64,000 nucleotides of DNA from an uncultured Bacilli bacterium (GTDB taxonomy: Bacteria; Bacillota_I; Bacilli_A; ML615J-28; CAG-313). Position 1 is the stretch's first letter, and each line of letters opens with the position of its first letter. The notes beneath the pieces are model-generated. The model made no database searches. It worked only from the letters and a program-made list of their open reading frames with translations, and was not told where the DNA came from. The position numbers and the translations under genes are program-made. Where the stretch lies: positions 1 through 64,000 of the forward strand of contig CAKPBI010000006.1 in NCBI GenBank assembly GCA_934140285.1, given 5' to 3'. Of this stretch, positions 8,737-18,009 are shown piece by piece.

Positions 8737-10152
8737 ATGGAAAAAGACTTAGTATTAATAATTGGCTTATGTGGAGAATCAGTATTTTTACAAACTGATC
8801 ATTTTCATCAAGATGGAGAAACCATAACTATTGATTCAATGTACAAAGAACCAGGGGGAAAAGGATACAACCAAGCTATAGCCACAAAACTGATGGAAAC
8901 AAACGTCGCATTTATTGGAGCCATTGGTAATGATGACTATGGAAAAATATGTGAAGATACCTTAAAAAAACTAGGAATTGAAGCCTACTTAATAAAAAAA
9001 GAAGAAGGAACTGCTTTCGCAACCATTCTTACCGATAAAAAGGGAAATAACCAAGTATCAGTATATCCAGGTGCTAGCTCGCTATTAACTAAAGACGACA
9101 TAGATAATTATATACATCTATTTGAAAGAGCAAACTTCCTTCTTTTAACATATGAACTTGAAGAAGCGGTACTAACACATATTTATGAACTTGCTGAAAA
9201 ATACCAAATAAAAATAATCTTAAATCCTGCTCCATATAAAAATTATAATCAAAACTTTTTACATAAAGCTTTTCTTATAACCCCTAATTTAATTGAAGCC
9301 AAAGAAATGTTAAACACTGATGTTTCCTCATATTTTGAATTAGGTGAAAAACTAGAAAAATCAAATTTTAAAAATACAATTGTTACTCTTGGAAAAGATG
9401 GTGTTCTTTTGGTAAATGACGATAGTAATGTTGTCATACCTACAATAAAAGAAAAAACCAATGTAGTTGATACCACAGGTGCAGGAGATACCCTCAATGG
9501 ATGTTTAGTAGCAATGCTTAATAAAGGTAAAGATCTCATCGAAGCAATCGCTTATAGTATTTTTGCTGCCTCCTTAAGTACAGAGATAAAATATGTACTT
9601 CCAAGTATACCATCTATTAAGGATATTTCAAACCTAAGAGTTTCACTCGATAAATACAATGAATATAAAGGATACTTAAACACAAGAAAAACAGTTCGTG
9701 CCTTTTTAGTAAATGAAAATAAACAATATGGAATGTTAAAAATTGAAGGAAAAGATGAATTTGGTCAAAGATGTCATCTCGAAACTACAGGTGGTGGCAT
9801 CGAAAATGGTGAATTAGAAATTGAAGCACTAAATCGTGAAATATTAGAAGAAACTGGCTATAATGGTAAAATCATTTCCCATCTAGGATACCTAGTTCAT
9901 GAATATAACCTAATTAAACGTGTCTCAATTGCTAGTTACTACTTAGTTTTGGTAAACACTAAAAATCAAGATAATACAAAATATACTAATGAGGAATCAT
10001 CACTTATTAAAGGCATTAAATGGATGAACTATGATGAACTAAAAACAAACTTAAATCAAAATAAATATCCTTGTGATTACTTAGTCCAAATGCGAGAACT
10101 AGAAGCTCTAAAATTACTTGATAGATATTTACAGGAGGAAAACAATGACTAA
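8737..10152 (+). CDS. PfkB-family (ribokinase-like) kinase fused to a Nudix hydrolase domain
   Basis: A protein of 471 residues. Residues 1 to about 300 form a ribokinase-type kinase: the N-terminal GGKGYNQA substrate motif (family GGKGAN), and the C-terminal anion hole and catalytic base in DTTGAGD near residue 248. Residues ~320-471 form a Nudix domain with a complete Nudix box, GGIENGE...REILEETGY. Start ATG 8737 follows AGGTGA. It overlaps the sirtuin gene by 8 bases and heads an operon with Sir2, dUTPase and lysA. A joint role in recycling ribose or ADP-ribose derivatives is inference. The natural substrate is unknown. Confidence 0.82.
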   Translation: MEKDLVLIIGLCGESVFLQTDHFHQDGETITIDSMYKEPGGKGYNQAIATKLMETNVAFIGAIGNDDYGKICEDTLKKLGIEAYLIKKEEGTAFATILTDKKGNNQVSVYPGASSLLTKDDIDNYIHLFERANFLLLTYELEEAVLTHIYELAEKYQIKIILNPAPYKNYNQNFLHKAFLITPNLIEAKEMLNTDVSSYFELGEKLEKSNFKNTIVTLGKDGVLLVNDDSNVVIPTIKEKTNVVDTTGAGDTLNGCLVAMLNKGKDLIEAIAYSIFAASLSTEIKYVLPSIPSIKDISNLRVSLDKYNEYKGYLNTRKTVRAFLVNENKQYGMLKIEGKDEFGQRCHLETTGGGIENGELEIEALNREILEETGYNGKIISHLGYLVHEYNLIKRVSIASYYLVLVNTKNQDNTKYTNEESSLIKGIKWMNYDELKTNLNQNKYPCDYLVQMRELEALKLLDRYLQEENND

Positions 10153-10882
10153 GCTTGAATTATTACAAAAATTAATTGATGTATCAGATAATATTGTCAT
10201 TCTTACAGGAGCAGGATTTTCAACCGCGTCTAACATTCCCGACTTTAGAAGTGATAATGGACTATATAAAATAAAAGGAACAAGCATTCCTCCAGAAGAA
10301 ATTTTATCCCATCATTTCTTTATTAGTCATCCAGATGAGTTCTTTAAATATTATTTTTCTAAAATGGTATATATGGATGCTTTACCTAATGCAGGGCACA
10401 AAAAACTAGCTGAACTTGAAAGTAATGGTAAAAACATCACTATTATAACTCAAAACATTGATGGCTTACACCAAAAAGCAGGAAGCAAACATGTCTTAGA
10501 ACTTCATGGTTCTGTTCGTAGAAATCATTGTATGAAATGTCATAAATATTATGCATTAGAAGAAATTCCCCATGATGGTTCAATTCCCTATTGTACATGT
10601 GGGGGAATTATAAAACCTGATGTTGTGTTATATGAAGAAGGATTAGATGAAAAAGTAATCGATGAATCACTTAGAAAAATAGTTAACGCGGACTTACTAA
10701 TTATTAGTGGTTCTTCTATGGTTGTAAATCCTGCTGCTAGTCTTCCTTATTATTATAGAGGAAACAAAATGGTAATAATTAACCTAAGTGAAACTCCACT
10801 TGATAGTTTTGCAAGCCTAATTATTCGTGAAAAGTCAGAAGAAGTATTTTCAAAAATTGTCGTAAAAGGAGAAACAAAATGA
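10145..10882 (+). CDS. NAD-dependent protein deacylase, Sir2 family
   Basis: A protein of 245 residues. Sirtuin motifs are complete: GAGFSTASNIPDFRS (NAD binding), TQNIDGLHQKAG, the catalytic His in LELHG, a zinc finger (CMKC and CTC), and GSSMVVNPA. It removes acyl groups from lysines while consuming NAD+. Start ATG 10145 follows AGGAGG; upstream in-frame codons lie inside the previous gene. It overlaps the kinase-Nudix fusion and the dUTPase, so coupled translation is likely. Whether it is a deacetylase or another deacylase is not decided by sequence. Confidence 0.92.
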   Translation: MTKLELLQKLIDVSDNIVILTGAGFSTASNIPDFRSDNGLYKIKGTSIPPEEILSHHFFISHPDEFFKYYFSKMVYMDALPNAGHKKLAELESNGKNITIITQNIDGLHQKAGSKHVLELHGSVRRNHCMKCHKYYALEEIPHDGSIPYCTCGGIIKPDVVLYEEGLDEKVIDESLRKIVNADLLIISGSSMVVNPAASLPYYYRGNKMVIINLSETPLDSFASLIIREKSEEVFSKIVVKGETK

Positions 10883-11361
10883 ATATAGTTGGAAAATTTG
10901 AAAAAGTATCACTTGAAGAATGGCAAAAAGAAACAAATATCGAATTATACAATGAAATAAAACTACCCCAAAGAGCAACAAAAGGCTCTGCTGGTTATGA
11001 TTTTTATTCACCAATTGATTTTACACTTAATCCCCAAGAAACCATCAAAGTACCAACTGGGGTTAGAGTAAAAATTGAAGATGGCTGGTTTTTAAGTATT
11101 TTCCCTCGTAGTAGTCTAGGTTTTAAATATCGCTTAAGACTTAATAATACAGTAGGAATAATAGATAGTGATTACTATCACGCGTTAAATGAAGGTCATA
11201 TCTTTATTAAAATAACTAATGAATCAACAGATAAAGTTGTAACTATTAAGAAAGGTGAAGCTTTCGCCCAGGGCATTTTTATTCCTTTTGGCATAACTGA
11301 AGATGACGATGTAGAAACAGTAAGAACAGGTGGTATGGGTAGTACCAACCAAAAAAATTAG
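10879..11361 (+). CDS. dut: dUTP diphosphatase
   Basis: A protein of 160 residues showing the five dUTPase motifs in order: RATKGSAGYDFYSP, PRSSLGFK, NTVGIIDSDYY, GEAFAQGIF and RTGGMGST. It hydrolyses dUTP to dUMP and diphosphate, keeping uracil out of DNA and supplying thymidylate synthesis; the enzyme is normally a trimer. The gene overlaps sir2 by 4 bases. There is an N-terminal extension of about 30 residues before motif 1, compared with the shortest homologues. Confidence 0.88.
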   Translation: MNIVGKFEKVSLEEWQKETNIELYNEIKLPQRATKGSAGYDFYSPIDFTLNPQETIKVPTGVRVKIEDGWFLSIFPRSSLGFKYRLRLNNTVGIIDSDYYHALNEGHIFIKITNESTDKVVTIKKGEAFAQGIFIPFGITEDDDVETVRTGGMGSTNQKN

Positions 11362-11369
11362 AGGATAAC

Positions 11370-12656
11370 ATGAGACCAACAAACTTAAAAGTAATAAACG
11401 ATGAACTATATTTAAACAACGTTTCCTTAACTTCTCTCGCAAACCAATATAAAACTCCCCTTTACGTCTTTGATGAATTTGAACTAGAAGAAAAAATGGA
11501 TGAATTTAAAGATTACTTTTGTAGCGAAAAATTTATGACAGAAATAGTTTACGCTTCCAAAGCTTTCCTAGTGCCAGAAATTTGTAAAATGGCATCAAAA
11601 AAAGGCTTAATGATTGATGCTGTTAGCCTTGGTGATTTATATGTAATTAACTATTCAGGTTTTCCATTAACAAGAGTAGTCTTTCATGGCAATAATAAAT
11701 CGGATGAAGAACTAGAATATGCGGTAAAAAATAATGTTGGAATAATTGTAGTAGATAATTTAGATGAATTACAAAGACTAAATAAAGTAGCTAAACATTA
11801 TCAAAAATCAATAAACACCTTGTTTAGAGTTAATCCAGGCATTGATGCTCATACGCACAAATACATTCAAACTGCTTTGTTTGTATCTAAATTTGGCGAA
11901 AGTATTTATGATGAAGTATTGATTGACAAAATCATTAAAGAGTATCTTGAAAGTAAATATGTTAAACTTTTAGGATTCCACTCCCATATTGGATCACAAA
12001 TTAAAGCCTTTAAACCATTTATATTAAACATTGACAAAATGATTGACTTTAGTAAAAATATAGAAGAAAAATATCAAATTAAATTACCATACCTTAATTT
12101 AGGAGGTGGTTTTGGTATCCAATATTATGAAAATGATACATCATTTGATACCCCTAAATTATTAAATAGAATGATAAAACATCTTGAAAAACTATCCAAA
12201 GAAAAGAATTATCATCTTGAAAAAGTCTTCATAGAACCTGGAAGAAGTATCGTTGGTAATGCGGGAATCAGCCTTTATACATGTGGAATAACGAAACATA
12301 CATATGGTGGTAAGAACTATTTATTCATAGATGGTGGCATGACTGACAATATTAGACCAGCTTTATATCAAGCAATTTATCAATGTGAAGTCATAAACAA
12401 AGTCACAAAGAAAAAAGAAATAGTTGTAGATGTAGCTGGAAAGTGTTGTGAATCAGGGGATATAATTGCTAAAGATGTTTTACTTCCTCAAACAAAACCT
12501 GGAGATATCCTAGTTGTATATGCAACCGGTGCTTACACTTATTCAATGGCATCATCATACAATAATCACCTAAAACCAAAAGTATTATTTATTGGTGATA
12601 CGATCAAAGAAGTATCAAAAGAAGAACCGATAGAGGATCTAATTAAACTATTTTAA
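11370..12656 (+). CDS. lysA: Diaminopimelate decarboxylase
   Basis: A protein of 428 residues of the fold III PLP decarboxylase family. Visible marks are the PLP lysine in VYASKAF, the HSHIGSQ motif, the phosphate-binding glycine loop GGGFGI, EPGRSIVGNAG, and the C-terminal active-site Cys in GKCCESGD. It converts meso-diaminopimelate to lysine and CO2, the last step of lysine synthesis. It is the last gene of the kinase-Nudix/sir2/dut operon, 8 bases after dut; no pathway genes lie next to it. Confidence 0.93.
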   Translation: MRPTNLKVINDELYLNNVSLTSLANQYKTPLYVFDEFELEEKMDEFKDYFCSEKFMTEIVYASKAFLVPEICKMASKKGLMIDAVSLGDLYVINYSGFPLTRVVFHGNNKSDEELEYAVKNNVGIIVVDNLDELQRLNKVAKHYQKSINTLFRVNPGIDAHTHKYIQTALFVSKFGESIYDEVLIDKIIKEYLESKYVKLLGFHSHIGSQIKAFKPFILNIDKMIDFSKNIEEKYQIKLPYLNLGGGFGIQYYENDTSFDTPKLLNRMIKHLEKLSKEKNYHLEKVFIEPGRSIVGNAGISLYTCGITKHTYGGKNYLFIDGGMTDNIRPALYQAIYQCEVINKVTKKKEIVVDVAGKCCESGDIIAKDVLLPQTKPGDILVVYATGAYTYSMASSYNNHLKPKVLFIGDTIKEVSKEEPIEDLIKLF

Positions 12657-12721
12657 TAGGAAATAATCACAAAGTAAATATAAATTAAAAAATCTAAAAT
12701 ACGGATAATTTTATCCTTGAG

Positions 12722-12750
12722 TTGACTTTATATTCAAAAAATGCTATAAT
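12722..12750 (+). promoter_or_regulatory. Sigma-A type promoter
   Basis: TTGACT (12722-12727), a 17-base spacer ending in ATGC, and TATAAT (12745-12750) lie just upstream of the HNH-like gene. Confidence 0.75.
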
Positions 12751-12771
12751 ATTTATAGTCGGAGGTACACA

Positions 12772-13080
12772 ATGAGAAAAGAAGAAGCTTTATTGATTTG
12801 GACACGAGAATTTGGTGATGTAGATTATGCTCATGATTTTACAGGCCGTAAAATTAAGAGAGATGATTATGGACTAGAAAATCAAGTAGGTTGGGTAGTA
12901 TCATATATGAAACCCTTATCTTTAGGTGGTCTCCAAAACGAAGATAACGAAATGATTGTTCATCATATAACTGCGTATGAAAAAGGCGATAATTACCCTT
13001 CTTTTGAAGTCGTTGGGGTAAAGTATCATGTAGGACATGATGAAAAGCAAGATTTCTATTATATTGAAAAAGAAGACTAA
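12772..13080 (+). CDS. Small protein with a degenerate HNH-like fold
   Basis: A protein of 102 residues. The stretch AHDFTGRKIKRDDYG followed by GW..SYMKPLSLGG and NEMIVHHITAYEKGD resembles a bacterial HNH-endonuclease-like family in which the core reads GW.IDHI.P...GG. Here the first catalytic DH pair is replaced by SY, so nuclease activity is doubtful. The gene has its own promoter, ribosome site (CGGAGG) and terminator. The family link rests on pattern recall and is uncertain; the cellular role is unknown. Confidence 0.55.
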   Translation: MRKEEALLIWTREFGDVDYAHDFTGRKIKRDDYGLENQVGWVVSYMKPLSLGGLQNEDNEMIVHHITAYEKGDNYPSFEVVGVKYHVGHDEKQDFYYIEKED

Positions 13081-13087
13081 AAAAAAC

Positions 13088-13127
13088 AAGCAATATAACG
13101 GATAAGGTGTTATATTGCTTATTATTT
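13088..13127 (+). terminator. Intrinsic terminator
   Basis: A perfect 12-bp stem, AAGCAATATAAC (13088-13099) with GTTATATTGCTT (13109-13120), followed by a short AT-rich tail with a weak T run. Confidence 0.7.
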
Positions 13128-13155
13128 AGTAATTAAAACATGAGGAATATTAAAT

Positions 13156-13701
13156 ATGAGGATAATTGGCGGAAAATTTAGAAGTAGAAAATTAGTAACA
13201 CTTGAAGGCCTAAAAACAAGACCAACACTTGATGGAACCAAAGAAGCCATCTTTAATAGCTTAGGAAACTATATTCCTGATTTTGTTGTTCTTGATGTTT
13301 TCGGTGGAAGCGGAGCTTTAAGCTTAGAATCAATAAGTCGTGGTGCTAAACATGCATATATCATTGATAATAATGTTGAAGCTATCAAAATCATAAAAAC
13401 AAACATTGCGACCTTAAAAGTTGAAAATCAAGTTACAATTCTTCAAGGTTCATATGATCAAATGTTAAAAAAACTAACAAACAAAAAATTTGATTTAATA
13501 TTTTTAGATCCTCCATTTAGAATGAAAGTCATTGATGAATTAATTACTTTTATTCTTGACAATGACATGCTTGAAGATGGTGGATACATTATGGCTGAAT
13601 ATCCTAAGGAAGATGTGGTAAGAAAAGACTACCCAAACTTAAAAATAAAATTATGTCGTACTTACTCAAGTAGTGAAGTAATGATTTTAGAAAAGGAGTA
13701 A
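13156..13701 (+). CDS. rsmD: 16S rRNA (guanine966-N2)-methyltransferase
   Basis: A protein of 181 residues. MRIIGGKFRSRKL and TRPTLDGTKEAIFNSL form the RsmD N-terminal signature, VLDVFGGSGALSLE is the SAM-binding loop, and FLDPPF is the catalytic (N/D)PPF motif. It methylates G966 of 16S rRNA in the small subunit. It is followed 2 bases later by coaD, the same rsmD-coaD-ylbJ order found in Bacillus, which supports the call. Confidence 0.94.
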   Translation: MRIIGGKFRSRKLVTLEGLKTRPTLDGTKEAIFNSLGNYIPDFVVLDVFGGSGALSLESISRGAKHAYIIDNNVEAIKIIKTNIATLKVENQVTILQGSYDQMLKKLTNKKFDLIFLDPPFRMKVIDELITFILDNDMLEDGGYIMAEYPKEDVVRKDYPNLKIKLCRTYSSSEVMILEKE

Positions 13702-13703
13702 TT

Positions 13704-14195
13704 ATGCGTATTGGAGTATATCCTGGAAGCTTTGACCCAGTAACTAATGGTCATTTAGATATTATCAAAAGAGGAGCAATATTATTTGATAAATTATATG
13801 TAGTTGTTCCTAAAAACATTCAAAAACATACTTTATTCTCCACAGAAGAAAGAGTAGAACTTTTAAAAGAAGTAGTAAAAGATCTCCCAAATGTAATTGT
13901 CACCTCAACTGACCAACTTACCGTTAATTTTGCAAAATCAGTAAATGCTAACGCAATGCTTAGAGGTCTACGTATGGTAAGTGATTTTGAGTATGAACTT
14001 CAACTAGCAACGCTTAATCACCATTTAAATGAAGAAATTGAAACCATCTTTATTATGAGTTCACATGAATTTTCTTTTCTTTCTTCAAGTAGTGTTAAAG
14101 AGATTGCTCAATTTGGTGGTGACATTACAAGCTTTGTACCCAAAGTAGTTAAAGATGCCTTACTAAAAAAATATCATCAAGAAAAACATAATTAA
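13704..14195 (+). CDS. coaD: Phosphopantetheine adenylyltransferase
   Basis: A protein of 163 residues of the nucleotidyltransferase fold. GSFDPVTNGHLDII carries the (T/H)xGH ATP-binding motif, and the C-terminal FLSSSSVKEIA gives the SSxxVKE motif. It transfers AMP from ATP to 4'-phosphopantetheine in coenzyme A synthesis. Its last 33 bases overlap, in the opposite direction, the 3' end of the ylbJ-like gene. Confidence 0.95.
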   Translation: MRIGVYPGSFDPVTNGHLDIIKRGAILFDKLYVVVPKNIQKHTLFSTEERVELLKEVVKDLPNVIVTSTDQLTVNFAKSVNANAMLRGLRMVSDFEYELQLATLNHHLNEEIETIFIMSSHEFSFLSSSSVKEIAQFGGDITSFVPKVVKDALLKKYHQEKHN

Positions 14196-15053
14196 ACTAG
14201 AGATTAGCCCATGAATAAATCTAGATAACACAAGACTAGTTTTTGATAAATTAGTCTTTTTTAATTCGCTTAAGATCTGAACAATAATAGAAAGCCCTCC
14301 AAATGATAAAAAAAATGTCTGAAGGAGTACTTTTAAAGTATCCTCAATGTTATATCCAATAATACAATTTAATCCTGTAGTTAACTCCATTGAATCAATT
14401 AAAAAAGTTACAAAAACACTATTGTTTAATTTAAATAATTCTTGAAGTTTGTAAAGAGGAATTTTAAACATACAAACAAATATCATTGATGATAAGATTG
14501 TAAGCATAACCATAGGACAATCATCAATTAGTTTAATAATATCCTTCTTATTATAACCATGAATATTCTCTTTTGTATTTTTGCGTTTAAAGATAAGAAA
14601 AAGCAAATTAGAAACAAAAATTTGAACCAAATAAATAAATAATCCCCACTTACTAATCATTAAAATGGTAAATAAAGGACTACTAAGAACCGTTCCTCTT
14701 AGTAGTCTATTTCCCTCTTCAATCGATATTGTGTTGTTCTTAACCTCAGATATTACCAAATAACTTGATGTTGGATTACCCGTAATAAAACTTAATAAAA
14801 ACAAAGAACAAGATGTAGTATTTTCAAATCTAAAAATACGATTAAATAAATGATAGAATATCTTACTAATAAACGGATAATTAATTAAAATATTACTCAA
14901 AAAATAAAAAGGAATTAAAGCAACTAAAACATTATTTAACCATAATGATAAAGTATTATAAATATTAACTCTTGCTACATCTTTGTATATTAAAAAGATA
15001 ACCCCAGTAAATAGGAGAAAACTGACAACTAAGAAATATTTAATTTTTTTCAT
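14163..15053 (-). CDS. ylbJ: YlbJ-like integral membrane protein
   Basis: A protein of 296 residues with about eight hydrophobic segments. FITGNPTSSYL matches the GxP substrate-type motif of the YlbJ/nucleoside-recognition (Gate) family, and the rsmD-coaD-ylbJ neighbourhood is conserved in Firmicutes. In Bacillus YlbJ is needed in sporulation, but no other sporulation gene is visible here, so a different transport role is possible. Its start overlaps the amidase stop by 14 bases, indicating cotranscription on the minus strand. Confidence 0.75.
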   Translation of the reverse strand: MKKIKYFLVVSFLLFTGVIFLIYKDVARVNIYNTLSLWLNNVLVALIPFYFLSNILINYPFISKIFYHLFNRIFRFENTTSCSLFLLSFITGNPTSSYLVISEVKNNTISIEEGNRLLRGTVLSSPLFTILMISKWGLFIYLVQIFVSNLLFLIFKRKNTKENIHGYNKKDIIKLIDDCPMVMLTILSSMIFVCMFKIPLYKLQELFKLNNSVFVTFLIDSMELTTGLNCIIGYNIEDTLKVLLQTFFLSFGGLSIIVQILSELKKTNLSKTSLVLSRFIHGLISSLIMFFLMIFF

Positions 15054-15744
15054 TAATTATAAGTTCCATTCTTGGATATATCGTATTATTAGTTAAATTA
15101 TTATCTTTTTTAATTTTATCAATGCTTGTATTATATTCTTTACTAATTGAATATAAAGACTCATTAGGTCTAACGACATGAATTTGGTATGTTGGGGGAG
15201 TATATGGAACTTTGTAATATGAAGCAAGACTCTTAACTACCGCCTCAGCTAAATTTTGCCAGTTATAAACTAACATATCCGTATCTTTCTTGTTGTCAGC
15301 GAACCCATATTCAATAATCATCGCTTTATTTGGAGTAGTACCACGAAGAATAAAGTAATAATCTTTGCCGGTTTTCCCTACGCGTTGATAAACATTACGG
15401 ATTGAAAGTCCAGCCTCTTTTAAGTTTTCACTAATAATCATTGGAAGTTCGTTATCCCCTCGTAAGGAATAAATAATCTCGCCGCCACTAGATCCTCCCG
15501 TATTAATATGGTTACTAATAAGAATGTCTGACTCACTTGCACCTAGTTTACTTATTCTATTTAAACGATCATTGGGAGCTAAGGTTTCATCACTAGATCT
15601 TACTAACACATTAGGAATACCTATCTCATTTAAACGGTTGTGTTCATAATTACTAATCTTTAAAGCTAAGTCTTTTTCTTTAAAGTAATTATTACTACCA
15701 CCACCGGGATCCCAACCTCCATGACCTGGATCAATAATAATCAC
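15040..15744 (-). CDS. N-acetylmuramoyl-L-alanine amidase (Amidase_3) with LysM domain
   Basis: About 234 residues. The catalytic domain starts at once (VIIIDPGHGGWDPGG) and has the second zinc Glu (KEKDLAL), the third His (ISNHINTG) and the catalytic Glu (MIIEYGF). The C-terminus is a LysM repeat (HVVRPNESLYSISKEYNTS). It would cleave the MurNAc-L-Ala bond of peptidoglycan. I chose GTG at 15744, preceded by GAGGTGA, because a longer frame would run into tRNA-Arg. With this start there is no signal peptide, which is unusual for a host amidase and is common in phage or spore-type enzymes. Confidence 0.85.
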   Translation of the reverse strand: MIIIDPGHGGWDPGGGSNNYFKEKDLALKISNYEHNRLNEIGIPNVLVRSSDETLAPNDRLNRISKLGASESDILISNHINTGGSSGGEIIYSLRGDNELPMIISENLKEAGLSIRNVYQRVGKTGKDYYFILRGTTPNKAMIIEYGFADNKKDTDMLVYNWQNLAEAVVKSLASYYKVPYTPPTYQIHVVRPNESLYSISKEYNTSIDKIKKDNNLTNNTIYPRMELIINEKN

Positions 15745-15826
15745 AAAAATCACCTCAATAAAGTATATGAGGAAAATAAAAAAAAAGACATCCAAAACGA
15801 AATGTCTGTCAAGATTATAAAAAAAA

Positions 15827-15903
15827 TGGCGTCCCAGACACGATTCGAACGTGCGACACACGGCTTAGAAGGCCGTTGCTCTATCCAACTGAGCTACTGG
15901 GAC
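15827..15903 (-). tRNA. tRNA-Arg (TCT)
   Basis: A 77-base cloverleaf on the minus strand. Acceptor GTCCCAG pairs with CTGGGAC, and anticodon loop CTTCTAA gives anticodon TCT. The T loop is GTTCGAATC and CCA is encoded. It lies upstream of the amidase on the same strand. Confidence 0.96.
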
Positions 15904-16081
15904 ATTTGCGTTAATATTATACAATAAAAACCACTAAATGTAAAGTAAAATGAACTATATTTTATTGATTGATAATGTCAAAAAAATATCTATAATCGTT
16001 ATATTTTTATTTCAATTAAACTTAATTACTTGTAAATAAAAGTTAATTGTTATATAATAATATAAAAAAGGGGTGAAATTA

Positions 16082-17935
16082 ATGAATATAATTAAAAAAA
16101 TAAAATTATTTATTTGTAGTTTAGTTATTTTAATTTCTAGTGTTATAATGTCTGGATGTGTTGTCGAACAACCTAAAGAGAATTTTGAAAATTTCACTAA
16201 TTCAATTTTCAAAACATTAATGGGGAACAATGAACTAACATCTAATTATTTATTTAATAATCCTGAAAACTTTGGCCTAGAACGCTATGAACCAAGCCTA
16301 CCAACACCAGGTAAAACTCAAGCGTTAGGTTTATTAATTATTAACCTATATTTTGGTCAAATTAAAGGATTCAAATATGAAGAATTAAATGAAGATCAAC
16401 AAATTACCTATGATATTATTGTTGATTTATTAGATGGTATTAATCAACAAAATGCATGTACGGGATATGCTTATTTAAGTAGTGATTATTTGGGATCATA
16501 TCTAGGATACCAAGCTCAATTACCATTACTTCTTGTAGAATACAAATTTAAAGATAAGATTGATGTTGAAAACTACTTTAAATACCTTGACTTAGTTCCA
16601 GAAACCTTCAAAAAATATGTTGACTTTGAAATTGAAAAAGCTGACAATGGTTATGGTATGCCTGACTTTGTTATTGATAAGGTAGTAGGTCAATGTGAAA
16701 ACTTCATAAATCAAGTAAAAAATAGTGATGGAACAACAGACAATCACTTTATGATTACCGTTGTAAATAACAAAATAGATAATCTTAGTTTCTTAACAGA
16801 AGAAGAAAAAGAAACATACAAAAAGAAAAACATCGAGAAAGTTAATGGTCCGCTTCTTGAAGGATATCGTTATGTAAAAAATAATCTTCCTTCATTAAAG
16901 GGTCGTGCAACAAACAATATGGGTCTTGCACATTATGTTGGTGCTGATGGTGAGATGATTGGCCAAAAGTATTATGAAGTTGCCTTCAAAAAAGCCGTTG
17001 GCTACGATATCAGTGTTCCTGAAGCCAAAGCATATATTGAAAATAAATTACAACAACTAGAAAGTAAGAAAGAATATTTTGCAGAAATTGTAAAGTCTGA
17101 TCCAACATTCTTAGAAAAAGTTGAAAATGCTAAGTTTATGGATAATACACCAGAAGAACAAATTAGTTTATTCGAAAAATTAATTAATGGTCACTTTCCA
17201 AAATTAATTCTTCAAAATCCACTAAATATTCAAGTTAAATATGTTGATAAATCAATGGAAGATAACTTTAGCCCTGCTGCTTACATGGTTTCTCCAATTG
17301 ATGAATTTAATAATGAATATATCTATTTAAATAAAAAATCAATTATGAAATCATATTTAGATAGTGAGGGTAACTTAGTTAGTGATTATGATTATAATTA
17401 CTTATACAATACCATTGCTCATGAAGGTATTCCAGGTCACTTATATCAAAATGTTTATTTCAAAAATAAAGAAACCAACATTATCAGAAAAGTCCTAAAG
17501 AATTCTGGCTATATGGAAGGCTGGGCAACTTATGCTGAACATTATGTATATGACTTTTTAGAAGGATATGATCAAAATATAATTGATTATTATAAATGGC
17601 AAGATGACTATCAAGGTGCAATCTACTCAAGACTTGATATGGGTATTCACTATGATGGTTGGACACTCGAAGAAACTTATAATTTTTTAACTAAATATTA
17701 TAAGATTAATATGGAACAAGCTCAATCAATCTATGAAAGATTAATTGAAGTTCCTAATAATTGCCAACAATACTATTTCACATATTTCAAACTTTGTGAT
17801 TTACGTGACAAAGTAATGAACAAGATGCAAACTGAATTTGATCCAGTTAAGTTCCATGAACTAATTCTTAATTGTGGTCCTATTCCTCTAAAATATGTCG
17901 AAGCAAGAGTCTTAAAAGCTTATGGCATTGAATAA
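16082..17935 (+). CDS. DUF885 family lipoprotein (putative metallopeptidase)
   Basis: A protein of 617 residues. An N-terminal signal ends in a lipobox (IMSGC near residue 24), so it is probably anchored outside the membrane. The DUF885 region carries the HExxGH-like motif HEGIPGH near residue 449, followed by GWATYAEHY, consistent with a gluzincin-type peptidase. Family members are uncharacterised exported proteins. Start ATG 16082 follows AAGGGGTGA; GTG 16073 lies inside that ribosome site. Monocistronic. Confidence 0.85.
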   Translation: MNIIKKIKLFICSLVILISSVIMSGCVVEQPKENFENFTNSIFKTLMGNNELTSNYLFNNPENFGLERYEPSLPTPGKTQALGLLIINLYFGQIKGFKYEELNEDQQITYDIIVDLLDGINQQNACTGYAYLSSDYLGSYLGYQAQLPLLLVEYKFKDKIDVENYFKYLDLVPETFKKYVDFEIEKADNGYGMPDFVIDKVVGQCENFINQVKNSDGTTDNHFMITVVNNKIDNLSFLTEEEKETYKKKNIEKVNGPLLEGYRYVKNNLPSLKGRATNNMGLAHYVGADGEMIGQKYYEVAFKKAVGYDISVPEAKAYIENKLQQLESKKEYFAEIVKSDPTFLEKVENAKFMDNTPEEQISLFEKLINGHFPKLILQNPLNIQVKYVDKSMEDNFSPAAYMVSPIDEFNNEYIYLNKKSIMKSYLDSEGNLVSDYDYNYLYNTIAHEGIPGHLYQNVYFKNKETNIIRKVLKNSGYMEGWATYAEHYVYDFLEGYDQNIIDYYKWQDDYQGAIYSRLDMGIHYDGWTLEETYNFLTKYYKINMEQAQSIYERLIEVPNNCQQYYFTYFKLCDLRDKVMNKMQTEFDPVKFHELILNCGPIPLKYVEARVLKAYGIE

Positions 17936-18009
17936 AAGCAAATTATAAGAAAAAATAACAAAAATTTGGTATAATTACAAAAGTAAAAATAAGAAGGAGA
18001 TTAATTCGT

